20,870 nucleotides of DNA from assembly GCA_964635875.1 (NCBI GenBank), contig CAZWRK010000068.1, forward strand, positions 1 through 20,870, given 5' to 3'. The position numbers and the translations under genes were made by a program. Of this stretch, positions 1 to 8,510 are shown piece by piece. The stretch is from CAZWRK01 sp964635875. Lineage in GTDB: Bacteria > Pseudomonadota > Gammaproteobacteria > Burkholderiales > Aquaspirillaceae. The notes beneath the pieces are model-generated. The model ran no database searches and was not told the origin of the DNA. It worked only from the letters and a program-made list of their open reading frames with translations. Numbering within the stretch: position 1 is the stretch's first letter; the number at the start of each line of letters is the position of its first letter.

Positions 1-244
1 CCAGAGGCTCAGCAAGAGGATGCCCCCAGTCCCGCCAGGATTCGGGATCGGCAGGCTTGGCCGGCGGCACCAGCCCGTCCCGGATCGCGACCCACGCGAG
101 GAATGCCCCGCCCCAGTAGGGAACGGCACCCGCCACATCGGATATGGCGAGTCCTCCTGCCTGAGCGTAGGCGGCCAAGCGGGATGAGATGACGCCGCCG
201 TCTCGCTCATGTTGGCCGGTCTCCTGTACTGCGCGGTGGAGCAT
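1..244 (-). CDS. Holin-like small membrane protein, partial (C-terminus beyond window)
   Basis: An open frame starts at ATG 244-242, two bases after the TAA stop of the upstream gene, and runs off the left edge after 81 codons. The N-terminus is short and charged (MLHRAVQETGQHERDGG). It is followed at about residues 31-56 by a hydrophobic stretch with small residues (AISDVAGAVPYWGGAFLAWVAI), which I read as one membrane helix, and then by a Pro/Trp-rich polar tail. The competing frame from ATG 210 gives a Ser/Pro/Arg-rich, membrane-free sequence that looks like a shadow. A membrane protein at the end of a virion-gene run, after the ejection proteins, fits a holin or another lysis gene. No family signature is recognised, so the holin role is inference from position and topology. 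Confidence 0.6.
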   Translation of the reverse strand, partial: MLHRAVQETGQHERDGGVISSRLAAYAQAGGLAISDVAGAVPYWGGAFLAWVAIRDGLVPPAKPADPESWRDWGHPLAEPL

Positions 245-246
245 GT

Positions 247-876
247 TTACTTTACGACGCGAGGGGTAAACCCGAACTGTTCGTTATCGTGGAACAGCGG
301 AATGCCCGGGTCGTCGCGGTACGGGCTGCGGAACTTGCCATAGCGTTCCGCTTGCTTGCGAGCATTCACCATTCCTGGCTCTGTCGACAGGTAGAACGAT
401 CGATCAAGAATCGATCCATCTGCCGGATTGCCACGGCTAAACCCGGTAATGCTCTTTCCCGGCATGTTGTTGTAGAACTCAGCCAAACCGGCATCTCTGT
501 TACCTGGCAAGAACGCGCGCCCCAGACCTATCATTGCAGCAGATGGGATGCCGTAGGCGGCAGCCTCCTTCGCTGCGGCACCAATGCCGTTCGTTGCATA
601 TTGGTCGCCGACCCGAGCGCCGATGTCAGCAGCCACGATGCCCGGCGCGAGTGGAGAGGCATTCGACAGGTAGCCACCGACGCGGTGCCCGTAGTCCATG
701 GCCGTGCGCCCCGGAACCCCAGCCCGCTCCAGCGCCGCCCCGAGAAGCCCCGGCAGCATCTCCGACACATCCCGATAGCGACGCGCGCTGATCTCGCCTT
801 GGTACGGTAGGCCAGAGAAGATCTGACGAGGCGGAAGGCTGCGGTTCGCGGCGATCTCCGACATAAGGTCAGCCAT
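247..876 (-). CDS. Small ejection-block protein with N-terminal MADLMS tag
   Basis: A 209-residue protein starting at ATG 876, three bases after the TGA stop of the upstream gene (880-882). Its first six residues, MADLMS, are identical to the start of that upstream 616-residue protein, and 17 bases of DNA are identical over both start sites. Residues 40-120 are Ala/Gly-rich and mildly hydrophobic (for example ASPLAPGIVAADIGA and IPSAAMIGLGRAFLPG), like the membrane-active parts of phage ejection proteins. The C-terminal third is polar and aromatic (LDRSFYLSTEPGMVNARKQAERYG). That part faintly recalls the ADP-ribosyltransferase-like domains of large phage polyvalent proteins, but I cannot confirm a catalytic triad. 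Most likely it is an internal virion protein co-packaged with its neighbours. Confidence 0.75.
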   Translation of the reverse strand: MADLMSEIAANRSLPPRQIFSGLPYQGEISARRYRDVSEMLPGLLGAALERAGVPGRTAMDYGHRVGGYLSNASPLAPGIVAADIGARVGDQYATNGIGAAAKEAAAYGIPSAAMIGLGRAFLPGNRDAGLAEFYNNMPGKSITGFSRGNPADGSILDRSFYLSTEPGMVNARKQAERYGKFRSPYRDDPGIPLFHDNEQFGFTPRVVK

Positions 877-879
877 CGG

Positions 880-2730
880 TCAGAATCTCCGTTCGTCGAG
901 AAGGCCGAGCCCTGCCGCTGCCGGCACTGCAATGGCCGGTCCTGCGAGTGAGGTCAGGATCGAGCCAGTGCCGGTACTGTTCGGTGCCCGCTTGTTCATG
1001 GCTTCCAGAAGCATACGCAGTTGCACGGGATCGTTGATGTTGGCCCCCGTCGCGGCTGCGGCGCGCTTTAGGTTGAACATTGCGTCTTTGGCCGGCGTCG
1101 GCTTCAGGCCGAGCTCGCGCGCCAGATGAGCCGCCGTTATCCCAGCCACCTGATCTCCGCGCGAAGCCGCATCCACCAAGTATTCCTGCACCTTGGGGCT
1201 GCTCGCGTCGCCATAGGAGTTGTTCGGCTTGAAGCCTTCCGACATCAGGTCTTGACGGGTGGCGGGAACGCCCGCAGACTCACCACGAACCACAGCGGGA
1301 ACAGCAGATGCCGGCGGCGATGGACTTTGCGAAGGCGCGGGCTGCGGCGCAGGACGTGTCGGCTGAGCCGGTGCCCCCGACATCAGATCGCCCGTTGGCG
1401 CACCTGTCCGACGCGCAGCTTCAGCAAGAGCTTGCTCGGCTTGAAGCGCGTCGGATTGAGCGGCAGCGGCAGCGCTCCGCGCGTCTGCAGCAACACCCCT
1501 GGCTTCGCTAGCCCGCGCCATGCCGCGCCCGTAGCCCGTCGCCAGAGCGCCCGGTATCTCCCCAACGCCCTCAATGATGCGCCGCGACGCAGGGCCAAGG
1601 TTAGCCCCAAGCATTCCAGCCGGCGCCCCCTCCAACACACCCGTCATGAGGCGTTGCATCTGCCCGCCCGGAGAAAACAAAGCCGCGCGCGCGCTCTCCC
1701 GCACCGGGTTCAGTTCCGGCAGCGTCTCGGCATAACGCGCCATGACCGCTTTCTTCGGATGCGCGTCGGGCAACTCCCGGGCATAGGCCTCGGTCGCCTC
1801 TCGCTTTGGGTTCATCGGCGGCGTTGAAAACGCGTCATACATCAGCGGCGCGTTGAGTGCAGCAAACGTCAAACCCGCACCCTCTGCAGCCGGGATGCCA
1901 AGACTTTTGGCAAGGCCGCCGCCACCGCCATGCGCGAGGCGCCCGACAGCACCACCGGCAACCCCGGCCATGACCGGAAGATAGCCGCCCGTCTTGTCGT
2001 AGACCTTGCCCACCTCGGAGTCCTTGAAGCTCCTGTCCTTGGCAAGGATCTCAGAGCGCATCAGGTCGGCGCGATCTACTGCGCGATCATAGTCGCGCTG
2101 CGCGCTCGCCTTGCGCTCCTTCTCGGCCTCGATTGCCGCCTGGTTGTTCTGGCGCACGTAGTCGGCGGAAAGTGCCTCTAGGCGCTGGATCGTGGATTCC
2201 GTCGCGCGGCGATCAGCGCCGTTGGAGAATGACCCCGTCTGCACCTTGCGCTTCGCTGTGGCGAGCTCCGCGGCCTGCTCAGGCGCAAGCCCCGGCACCG
2301 CTGGCGTAGCCTCGCCCCGCTTACCCTGCGCCTCTGCCGAGCCGACAAACGGCCCCATGAGATCGCGGCCACCAGCAGCGGCATAGCCGGCGCCCAGGAT
2401 CTTTAACGCAGCCGCCGGCCGCATCGCCATCATGGCAGCCCGCGTGCCAAGGTCCGTCGCGTTGGCAAGCGACGGATCGTCAATCATGTTGCGGCCGGCA
2501 CGGAGAGTGCCAGGAACGCCAGTTGCCTCGGCCACACCCCTCTGGATGTCGGCAGGCCCGATCGTCGGCGGCGTCCAGTTCTGTTCCCGAAGTGCGGCCG
2601 CATCTGTCTCAGTCGGGTCGGCAACGTACATGAGATCGCGGATCTGCCGCGCAGTCTTGCGGGCCTTGCCTTCTGGCCGCATGCGCGCAAGCACGTCGGC
2701 AGTCGTCAGGTCAGACATAAGGTCAGCCAT
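880..2730 (-). CDS. Putative internal virion/DNA ejection protein with repeated DLM motifs
   Basis: A 616-residue protein starting at ATG 2730, directly abutting the TAA stop of the upstream gene (2731-2733). No enzymatic motif is recognised. It is rich in Ala, Gly and Arg. A Gly-rich hydrophobic segment lies at about residues 251-300 (including LPVMAGVAGGAVG and a GGGGG run), a charged helical region at 150-245, an Ala-rich coiled-coil-like segment at 405-440 and a Pro/Ser-rich linker at 452-480. The last 30 residues are hydrophobic (LAGPAIAVPAAAGLGLL). The tripeptide DLM occurs six times (residues 3, 32, 123, 222, 448, 494), three of them as DLMS. Size, composition and position next to the hydrolase fit a protein stored in the capsid and ejected with the DNA. 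This is inference, as no family hit can be run. Confidence 0.78.
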   Translation of the reverse strand: MADLMSDLTTADVLARMRPEGKARKTARQIRDLMYVADPTETDAAALREQNWTPPTIGPADIQRGVAEATGVPGTLRAGRNMIDDPSLANATDLGTRAAMMAMRPAAALKILGAGYAAAGGRDLMGPFVGSAEAQGKRGEATPAVPGLAPEQAAELATAKRKVQTGSFSNGADRRATESTIQRLEALSADYVRQNNQAAIEAEKERKASAQRDYDRAVDRADLMRSEILAKDRSFKDSEVGKVYDKTGGYLPVMAGVAGGAVGRLAHGGGGGLAKSLGIPAAEGAGLTFAALNAPLMYDAFSTPPMNPKREATEAYARELPDAHPKKAVMARYAETLPELNPVRESARAALFSPGGQMQRLMTGVLEGAPAGMLGANLGPASRRIIEGVGEIPGALATGYGRGMARASEARGVAADARSAAAAAQSDALQAEQALAEAARRTGAPTGDLMSGAPAQPTRPAPQPAPSQSPSPPASAVPAVVRGESAGVPATRQDLMSEGFKPNNSYGDASSPKVQEYLVDAASRGDQVAGITAAHLARELGLKPTPAKDAMFNLKRAAAATGANINDPVQLRMLLEAMNKRAPNSTGTGSILTSLAGPAIAVPAAAGLGLLDERRF

Positions 2731-5082
2731 TTAGCGCGTCCCCGGTGCGAGATAGTCCCCAAGCAGCCCACCGCCCATTGCAGAGAGCGGGAGAGGTACG
2801 CGAGACGGCTGGCTCAGTTGCCGCAGGCGGTCGGCCTCGCGGCGCATGTTGTGGATGTGCTGGGCGATGGCGGCCGTGTCACTCATCGGCGTGGAAAGGA
2901 TTTGCGCCAGCGGCCTGTTGCGGCTCTCGTTTGCCCGCTGCACGAACCATTGCAGGATGGCGTTACGTGCCTCCTTTGGGCTCGCCGTCTGCACAGCCGC
3001 GACGAGCCCGGACTCGGTGTCCATCTGCTTTTGTGCCTGCTGCCGCCGGTTCGTCTGAGCGCCGCCGAGGGCCTTTTGCGTTTGCTCCGCCGCTACCTGG
3101 TCACGCACGGCGCGCGTGAAGGTCACAGCCGCCTCATCCCCGAACAGCTGCCGGATGGCATTCCGCGTGTGGTCGTTGGCGAACATCTTCGAGATCGAGT
3201 GCGTGTCGCCCAGGTTGTCGAGCTTGTCCTTGACCTGCTGCAGGAAGTGGACACGCACAATGTTCTGCGCTTCCGGCGCGAGAGCCTGAAACTCGCGGAG
3301 TTGCTCGCGGAACCGAGGGCCTGCCTTCTGCGCAAAGGCGTCGCCGAGTTCCTGGCCAATCTCGGAGAACCGCATGTCCGCCCATTGACGGTTTGCACGG
3401 CCCCAGACCGGGTTGGCGTACTCCATCAGCCGCGTGATGTTGTCGTAGATCGGCTGGACTGCCGCGGCCAGGTCATCTCGGCCTTCCCGGCGGTATCCCG
3501 TCATTTGCCCGCGCACGGCTGTCCGCGCATCCTGCAGCTGCCGCATCGACGTCATCACCTGGCGCCCCATTGGGCTACCGATGGCACCAGAAGCACCGGC
3601 CGGCGCCGCGACGGAGCCCGCAGCGTAGAACTGATCCGCCGCTTTGCGCATTGCCGCCGCGTATTCACCGGAGCGACCCTGCGCCATCTGCTCGAAGCGG
3701 TTGAGCAGACGCGGCAGCCAGTTGACGACGGCCTGCTGATCTGTCGGCCCGGAGTAGGCAGCACGATAGCTGTTGCGCGCGAGGTCCGTCGCCTGCTGCG
3801 TCAGTGCCTCGACGTCAGTGATGTTGGCGGGCCTCGACGTGCGCGGCCCGGTCGCGACGCGGGGAGCGCCGGGCATATTCTCGACTGTCGCTTCAAACGT
3901 CGGGCTCAAATCCTCCTGGCGACGGCGCAGGGCGTTGCGCGCCGTGGTCGCGCTCAACATGTTGCCGTTGTTGGCCAGATAATCGAACCTGTCGGCAAGG
4001 GCGCTCTCCTGCACACGACCCAACGCATCGAGATCCGCATTGCGCGGCTGGATACGCCTGCCGCCCTGCCCACGCATCGCCGCATCAGAACCCGCAACCG
4101 TCTGCGCCTCGCCGAACATGAGCGGCGAATCCGCATGCACATTGGTCAGCTCGCGCAGGTGAGCGTCGGCCGTTGCCGGCGTTACGTTCGCCTCCGTCGA
4201 GATCCGCTGTACGGTTGCCGGAATGGCAACGGCACGGTCGCCGCCTGCGCGCTCCATCTCCTCGCCCAGTATGTCGAGCGCCCGACGTCGAGCCGCCGCA
4301 CTCCCGTTGCCGGCGCCCGTGGCGATCTGGTCGGCCAGCTGGTCGACCGGCGTCGTTCCGGCCGGCGCCTCGCTCAGCCCCTCAACGGCCTTCTGGTAGG
4401 CGCCAGACCGGCCTTGTCCAGCCCACAGGCGCCGCGCCGCCGGGATCAGCTCGCCAGCGCTGCCAAGACCAAGCCCGATTGCGCCGCCAGCAAGCCCACC
4501 GCGGAGCGCGCCCTCGAGCTTGCCGCCCTCTGCATCCAGCGCCCCTTCCGCAGCGCCGTAGCCAGCACCAACAGCGCCACTTTGCGCAATGCGACTGCCG
4601 AATGTTGCTGCTGGACCACCAGGGACCGGCAGGAGCACACCCGACGCGATGCTACCAACGGTGCTCAGAACGGGATTGGCCGCATGTGCCGCCCGCCCCT
4701 TGGCGCGCTCCATGGCGAGGTTTTCGTCGTAGGGTCCGAACGTATCGCTACCGGCAGCATGCAACCCCGCCTGAACAGCCGCCGCGGCCCGCTCCATGAG
4801 CGGCGTCACGATTGGCATATGCACCGTGCGCGGGGAAAGCGCGGCGATTGGCTCATCCTTTATGCCGGCCTGAGCCCGTGCATCAGCCCACTGCCGCGTC
4901 GCCTCTTCGCGCTGCTTCTCGGGCAGTTTCGCGATCTCGGCCCTCACTTCCGGTCGAGGCCGCGAGAAGTCAATGTTGAAGCGCGGCTTGCCATCCTTCG
5001 GCGCCAGATGCGCGAACACATTATCGGACGGCACCGACATATCAGCCGACAGAAGGTGCGCGAATGCGTTGTCGTCAGCCAC
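2731..5082 (-). CDS. Large internal virion/DNA ejection protein
   Basis: A 783-residue protein starting at GTG 5082, overlapping the upstream stop by 8 nt. A GGGGAG ribosome binding site lies nine bases upstream and supports the GTG. The N-terminus carries a duplicated short motif, DDNAFAHL (residues 3-10) and SDNVFAHL (19-26), of a kind I have seen at the starts of phage internal virion proteins. Residues 137-210 are Gly/Ala-rich and hydrophobic (for example GALRGGLAGGAIGLGLGSAG), resembling glycine-zipper membrane segments. The remaining C-terminal region is long, alpha-helical and charged, with many Gln and Arg. Together these features match proteins that form an envelope-spanning conduit during genome ejection. 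The exact family is not identified. Confidence 0.82.
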   Translation of the reverse strand: MADDNAFAHLLSADMSVPSDNVFAHLAPKDGKPRFNIDFSRPRPEVRAEIAKLPEKQREEATRQWADARAQAGIKDEPIAALSPRTVHMPIVTPLMERAAAAVQAGLHAAGSDTFGPYDENLAMERAKGRAAHAANPVLSTVGSIASGVLLPVPGGPAATFGSRIAQSGAVGAGYGAAEGALDAEGGKLEGALRGGLAGGAIGLGLGSAGELIPAARRLWAGQGRSGAYQKAVEGLSEAPAGTTPVDQLADQIATGAGNGSAAARRRALDILGEEMERAGGDRAVAIPATVQRISTEANVTPATADAHLRELTNVHADSPLMFGEAQTVAGSDAAMRGQGGRRIQPRNADLDALGRVQESALADRFDYLANNGNMLSATTARNALRRRQEDLSPTFEATVENMPGAPRVATGPRTSRPANITDVEALTQQATDLARNSYRAAYSGPTDQQAVVNWLPRLLNRFEQMAQGRSGEYAAAMRKAADQFYAAGSVAAPAGASGAIGSPMGRQVMTSMRQLQDARTAVRGQMTGYRREGRDDLAAAVQPIYDNITRLMEYANPVWGRANRQWADMRFSEIGQELGDAFAQKAGPRFREQLREFQALAPEAQNIVRVHFLQQVKDKLDNLGDTHSISKMFANDHTRNAIRQLFGDEAAVTFTRAVRDQVAAEQTQKALGGAQTNRRQQAQKQMDTESGLVAAVQTASPKEARNAILQWFVQRANESRNRPLAQILSTPMSDTAAIAQHIHNMRREADRLRQLSQPSRVPLPLSAMGGGLLGDYLAPGTR

Positions 5083-7600
5083 CGACTTTGACTCCCCACA
5101 GCCCGAGCTGCTTGATCACAGCGTCGCGCTTGTCCGGATGCTGCTGAATGAGCTTGTTGGCATCGTTGATGATCTGCGCATCCGTCTTGCCCGCCGGTCG
5201 CTCCGTTTTCAGCCCCACGCCGCCGCCAGGATTCTTGCCTTCGATCTTGTCGACAATCTCCCGGTTCTTCGGAAGCAAGAGGTCGCGCGGCTCGATCTGC
5301 TTGCCGCCAGTGTAACCCTGGTTGTAATTCTGCGCGCGCGTCTGCAACTGACTGTCGAGCAGCTCGATCGCCGCGCGGATGGCAGCCTTCTGTGCCGTCT
5401 TGCTGTCATTGACGTTGAACGACTTCTTCCAAGCCTCGATGCCAGAGACGCTGCCGCCGGACCCACGGAACGCCTTTTCGAGCTCGTCCGCGACGGCATT
5501 CTTGGTGATCTCGAATTTCGACTGCACTTCTTGCGAGTGCCGCGAGAACTGCTTGCCAACTGCGTTCGCGACCGGATTCGTCACGCCCGGCACAAAGTCG
5601 GAGTTACCAAGTTCGTCGACAAGATCATTGAGCCCGTTGATGTGACCGAGCGTCGTGTTCAGCGCCGTGACGATCGCGTTGTCCTTGCCACCCGGCGCGA
5701 AACTCTTGGCCGTCTGCGCCCGCCGCGCCCAGTTCGTGAGGTCGAATCCAGGCTCGACCTGCCCGACGTCGGCCAGGAGGCGCTGGATCTGCGGCGACTT
5801 CAGAGCAAACGACCCGGGCGGCTGCATGCGGCCCTCGATCACGGCCTTAACCTGCGCTGCGCGCCCGGCCGGCAGCGTCTTCAGGTATTCCTCGCCCGTG
5901 AGCCCCGAACTCCCGCCCTGCTCTGGCGCCTGGGCCGGCGTGACTTGACGCGTCGCCGTGTTCACAAACCCGAATTGCTTGTTACCGTACTGGTCGGTAC
6001 CGATTTCCTTAAAGTCGTCCTTCGGCGTGGTCAGGTCACGCTTCGTGGCCTCCAGTTTGAAGAAGTTGAGCTTCGTGTTCTCAAGCGCCGCCGGATCGAG
6101 CGATGTCGCCAGTTCTTGATATCGCTTGTAAGCGTCATGCCCAGCGGCGCCGCCGACGCGGATTGTCGGGATGAGGGCGGCCATCTGCTTCTGCACAGCA
6201 GCGACATGGTTATTGACGTACTCGGTCGCCCGCGCGTCGAGGTCGGCAGCAGGCAATGCCCGGGGCGGCATGCCACCAGGCTGAGCCGCAGGCGACACCT
6301 GGGCAGACGGACTCTGCTGCGGCTGCGGCGCGGCCACGCCATTCTGGCGCGCCATGAGCGCGCGAGCGGCGGCCTGCGGATCAACAGCGGGCGCGGCCGG
6401 TTGGCCGCCGAGCTGCGGCGGGAGTTGCGCGGCCTGCGGCGGCATCTGTGCGGGCGGGATTGGGCCACGCTCCACAGGCGCCGGAACTGCGGGGGCGACA
6501 GACGTCTGCGCTTGCGGTGTACCGGGCAGCGTCTGCGCCAGTTGCGAGCCGCGTCGGGCCTCTTCCGCCATCTGCTGCTCAAGCTGGAACTTGCGCGCGA
6601 GCAACCCGCTCATGAACTGCGCGCCCTGGTCAGGACCCAGCGAATAGATCACTTTGGCGGCTTCCGGAGTGTCCTTCAGGAAGGACGGCACGCCCGTAGC
6701 GTTCGGCCCGAACTGCTGTTCCCACTGGCGCTCGCGGAATGCTTTGATTGCCGCGTCACGCTTTAGCAGAAAGTCGCGCGTGTTGGCATCTGCACGCTTG
6801 GTTCCGGCGTCCAGGCCTGCGTTCCAGTCCTTCCCCTGCGCCGCGGCAATAAGCATGCCGAGCCCGCCAGAGACGAGCGGGTTATAGGCGACATGCCCCG
6901 CCAGACGGTCGAAAAAACCGGGCTCTTTATCGTCGGCCATGCTGTGGCGGTCTCCCGGCGGAGAGGATTGCTGATAGCCCGCAACGGCGGGAGCACGCGA
7001 CGGCGGACTTGAACTCGGAGGAGGCGTCTGGGCGTAACCGAACCCGGCATTATCCTGCGCTGTTGGGTCGCCGGGTGGCGTTGACGGAACGCTGTAGGTT
7101 CCATCCGGCGCAAGAAACGCATGCGAGCGATCCGCGAAAGTCTGGTTCTTATACTGGCCCGTCTGCGGGTCGTATCCAGTCCAGTTGGCGCCTCTCGGAC
7201 CCCAGTTCCGATACTTGCCAGGCTCGCGCCGTTCGAGGGCAAGCATCACTTCCGGCTTGGCGAGGAAATGCGTTGCGCCGCTGACCGGATCTGCCTCTTG
7301 TCCCGCGGCGCGGCGCTCTGCCCATGCCGTCAGATTGCCGAACTCTGGATGCGCCAGAATGCGCGGCAATCGCGCTTGCTGTGCCGGTTCTATGGTCGGC
7401 TGATAGATGCGCTGCGAGACGTGAAAACCGAGATCCTGCCCGCTCTTTGCGGCGCGATTGATCATCGCTCCAAGCGCGTTGCGTGCATCGTCGGGATTAG
7501 CTGCGTCCGCTTCCATGAGCGACATTGCTGCCGCCTTCTGGTAGGGGCTCAGCCCTCCCCACAGTTCGCTACTCGACGTCCACGTTCTCCAGCCGCCCAT
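5075..7600 (-). CDS. Cell-wall hydrolase (SleB-like) fused to internal virion protein
   Basis: An 841-residue protein from ATG 7600, one base after the TGA stop of the upstream gene. An upstream in-frame start at 7666 would add 22 residues inside the neighbouring gene and is less likely. Residues 18-135 resemble SleB/CwlJ-type peptidoglycan hydrolases: an early Glu in a helix (SLMEADAANPDDARNALGAMINRA, E30), a YQP motif at 66-68 and DPVSGATHF at 104-112, the counterpart of the family's DPTGGATHY. A Pro/Ser-rich linker (172-220) leads to a second module starting MADDKEPGFFDRL (221). That module has another Pro/Gln-rich linker at about 365-460 and ends in a helical domain with VADELEKAFRGSGGSVSGIEAWK, a pattern common in phage virion proteins. 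It probably digests peptidoglycan during DNA entry. Catalysis is inferred from motifs. Confidence 0.8.
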   Translation of the reverse strand: MGGWRTWTSSSELWGGLSPYQKAAAMSLMEADAANPDDARNALGAMINRAAKSGQDLGFHVSQRIYQPTIEPAQQARLPRILAHPEFGNLTAWAERRAAGQEADPVSGATHFLAKPEVMLALERREPGKYRNWGPRGANWTGYDPQTGQYKNQTFADRSHAFLAPDGTYSVPSTPPGDPTAQDNAGFGYAQTPPPSSSPPSRAPAVAGYQQSSPPGDRHSMADDKEPGFFDRLAGHVAYNPLVSGGLGMLIAAAQGKDWNAGLDAGTKRADANTRDFLLKRDAAIKAFRERQWEQQFGPNATGVPSFLKDTPEAAKVIYSLGPDQGAQFMSGLLARKFQLEQQMAEEARRGSQLAQTLPGTPQAQTSVAPAVPAPVERGPIPPAQMPPQAAQLPPQLGGQPAAPAVDPQAAARALMARQNGVAAPQPQQSPSAQVSPAAQPGGMPPRALPAADLDARATEYVNNHVAAVQKQMAALIPTIRVGGAAGHDAYKRYQELATSLDPAALENTKLNFFKLEATKRDLTTPKDDFKEIGTDQYGNKQFGFVNTATRQVTPAQAPEQGGSSGLTGEEYLKTLPAGRAAQVKAVIEGRMQPPGSFALKSPQIQRLLADVGQVEPGFDLTNWARRAQTAKSFAPGGKDNAIVTALNTTLGHINGLNDLVDELGNSDFVPGVTNPVANAVGKQFSRHSQEVQSKFEITKNAVADELEKAFRGSGGSVSGIEAWKKSFNVNDSKTAQKAAIRAAIELLDSQLQTRAQNYNQGYTGGKQIEPRDLLLPKNREIVDKIEGKNPGGGVGLKTERPAGKTDAQIINDANKLIQQHPDKRDAVIKQLGLWGVKVGG
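5092..5097 (-). promoter_or_regulatory. Ribosome binding site supporting the GTG start at 5082
   Basis: GGGGAG on the minus strand lies nine bases upstream of GTG 5082 and inside the end of the hydrolase gene. It supports the non-ATG start and the 8-nt gene overlap. Confidence 0.55.
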
Positions 7601-7601
7601 G

Positions 7602-8495
7602 TCAGCCGAACAGCCCCTTACCGCCGAACCAGCTTGATTGCGGCATGCTGAACGACGAGCTTCCACCGACGCCGCCGGCCATATTGCTGAGCCCGCCCAT
7701 GGCCATCATAGGATTCCCGGTCATGGCCCCGAGCCCAGCCATCAACCCGCCGCCGATCATGCCGCCGATGTTCATCGGCGTGGTCGTCGTGCTGGTCCCG
7801 TTGCTCGTGCCGCCGAGGCCAGCAATCGGCACCGTGAGGCCTGCCTCGTAGTTCGTCGCATTGAGCGGCGCCTGCCGCACCGCCGCCGCCTGCGCGTCCT
7901 GCATGCTGCCGGCCTGGCCGAGGAGTTGCGACGGCGCGAGCCCCGCCTGCATGGCACTCGCCGCATTCGATCCAGCCGCCTGACCGCCTGCGTTGAGCAG
8001 GCCTGCCGCGTTAAGCTGGTTCGTGCGCTCGGTGTTGTAGTTGCCCATGCGGGCGTTCATTTCGTTTTGACCGATGGCGCGCGTCATGGCGTCAACGGTC
8101 GCGGCGTTGTCGCCGAAGCGGCCATAGCCAGCCATTTGGCTCTTCACGGCGTCGGCCGTCCGTTGGTTCGTCGCGTCGAGAACCGAGTTGAGATACGGGT
8201 TACCGCCCAACATGCCGCCCGAGGCCGTCTGCTGCAGCGCATTGGCCCCCGTGCCATAGCCCTGCATGCCAGTCTGCGCCAGTTGATTCCATGTCGACTG
8301 CGCGGTGTTCGGCTGCCCGGCCGCATCAATTAGCCCCTGAATGCCCTGCTGTGTGGCATCCGAGAACGTCGGCATGAAATTCGATAGGTCGCCGGCCTGC
8401 CCACTGGCCTTCGACAGAATGTCCATCAGGTTGCCCTGTGCCGGCGCCCATGGATCATTCTTTTGGCTTGTCTTCGTTGTTTGGCTTGAACCCAT
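7602..8495 (-). CDS. Putative internal virion protein, Gly/Met-rich C-terminus
   Basis: A 297-residue protein starting at ATG 8495, eight bases after a good AAGGAG ribosome binding site. The N-terminus is polar (MGSSQTTKTSQKNDPWAPAQ). Residues 99-127 (NPYLNSVLDATNQRT followed by MAGYGRFGD) match a pattern I associate with a widespread phage protein family in which NPYL is followed by an AGRxG turn. The middle is rich in Asn, Ala and Gln. The last 65 residues are Gly/Met-rich and hydrophobic (MIGGGLMAGLGAMTG), suggesting membrane interaction or self-assembly. It lies between the tail block and the hydrolase, as such proteins commonly do. No enzymatic role is apparent. A virion or ejection role is inferred from family and context. 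Confidence 0.75.
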   Translation of the reverse strand: MGSSQTTKTSQKNDPWAPAQGNLMDILSKASGQAGDLSNFMPTFSDATQQGIQGLIDAAGQPNTAQSTWNQLAQTGMQGYGTGANALQQTASGGMLGGNPYLNSVLDATNQRTADAVKSQMAGYGRFGDNAATVDAMTRAIGQNEMNARMGNYNTERTNQLNAAGLLNAGGQAAGSNAASAMQAGLAPSQLLGQAGSMQDAQAAAVRQAPLNATNYEAGLTVPIAGLGGTSNGTSTTTTPMNIGGMIGGGLMAGLGAMTGNPMMAMGGLSNMAGGVGGSSSFSMPQSSWFGGKGLFG

Positions 8496-8503
8496 GGCCG
8501 CTG

Positions 8504-8510
8504 CTCCTTA
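8504..8510 (-). promoter_or_regulatory. Ribosome binding site TAAGGAG for the gene starting at 8495
   Basis: TAAGGAG on the minus strand is eight bases before ATG 8495. The TAA is also the stop codon of the upstream 160-residue gene, so ending of one gene and start of the next are coupled. Confidence 0.65.

Noticed and set aside
712..876. ADP-ribosyltransferase domain in the 209-residue protein
   Set aside because: Only a vague resemblance around YLSTEP. No full catalytic triad could be located, and that segment is not placed as the family would require.
2818..5091. 757-codon open frame on the plus strand
   Set aside because: It lies exactly opposite the 783-residue ejection protein gene. 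Its product is Arg/His/Leu-rich with no family features, as expected for an antisense shadow in GC-rich DNA.
4973..6766. 597-codon open frame on the plus strand
   Set aside because: Antisense to the hydrolase fusion gene. The product is extremely Arg/Leu-rich and no other gene in the window is on this strand.
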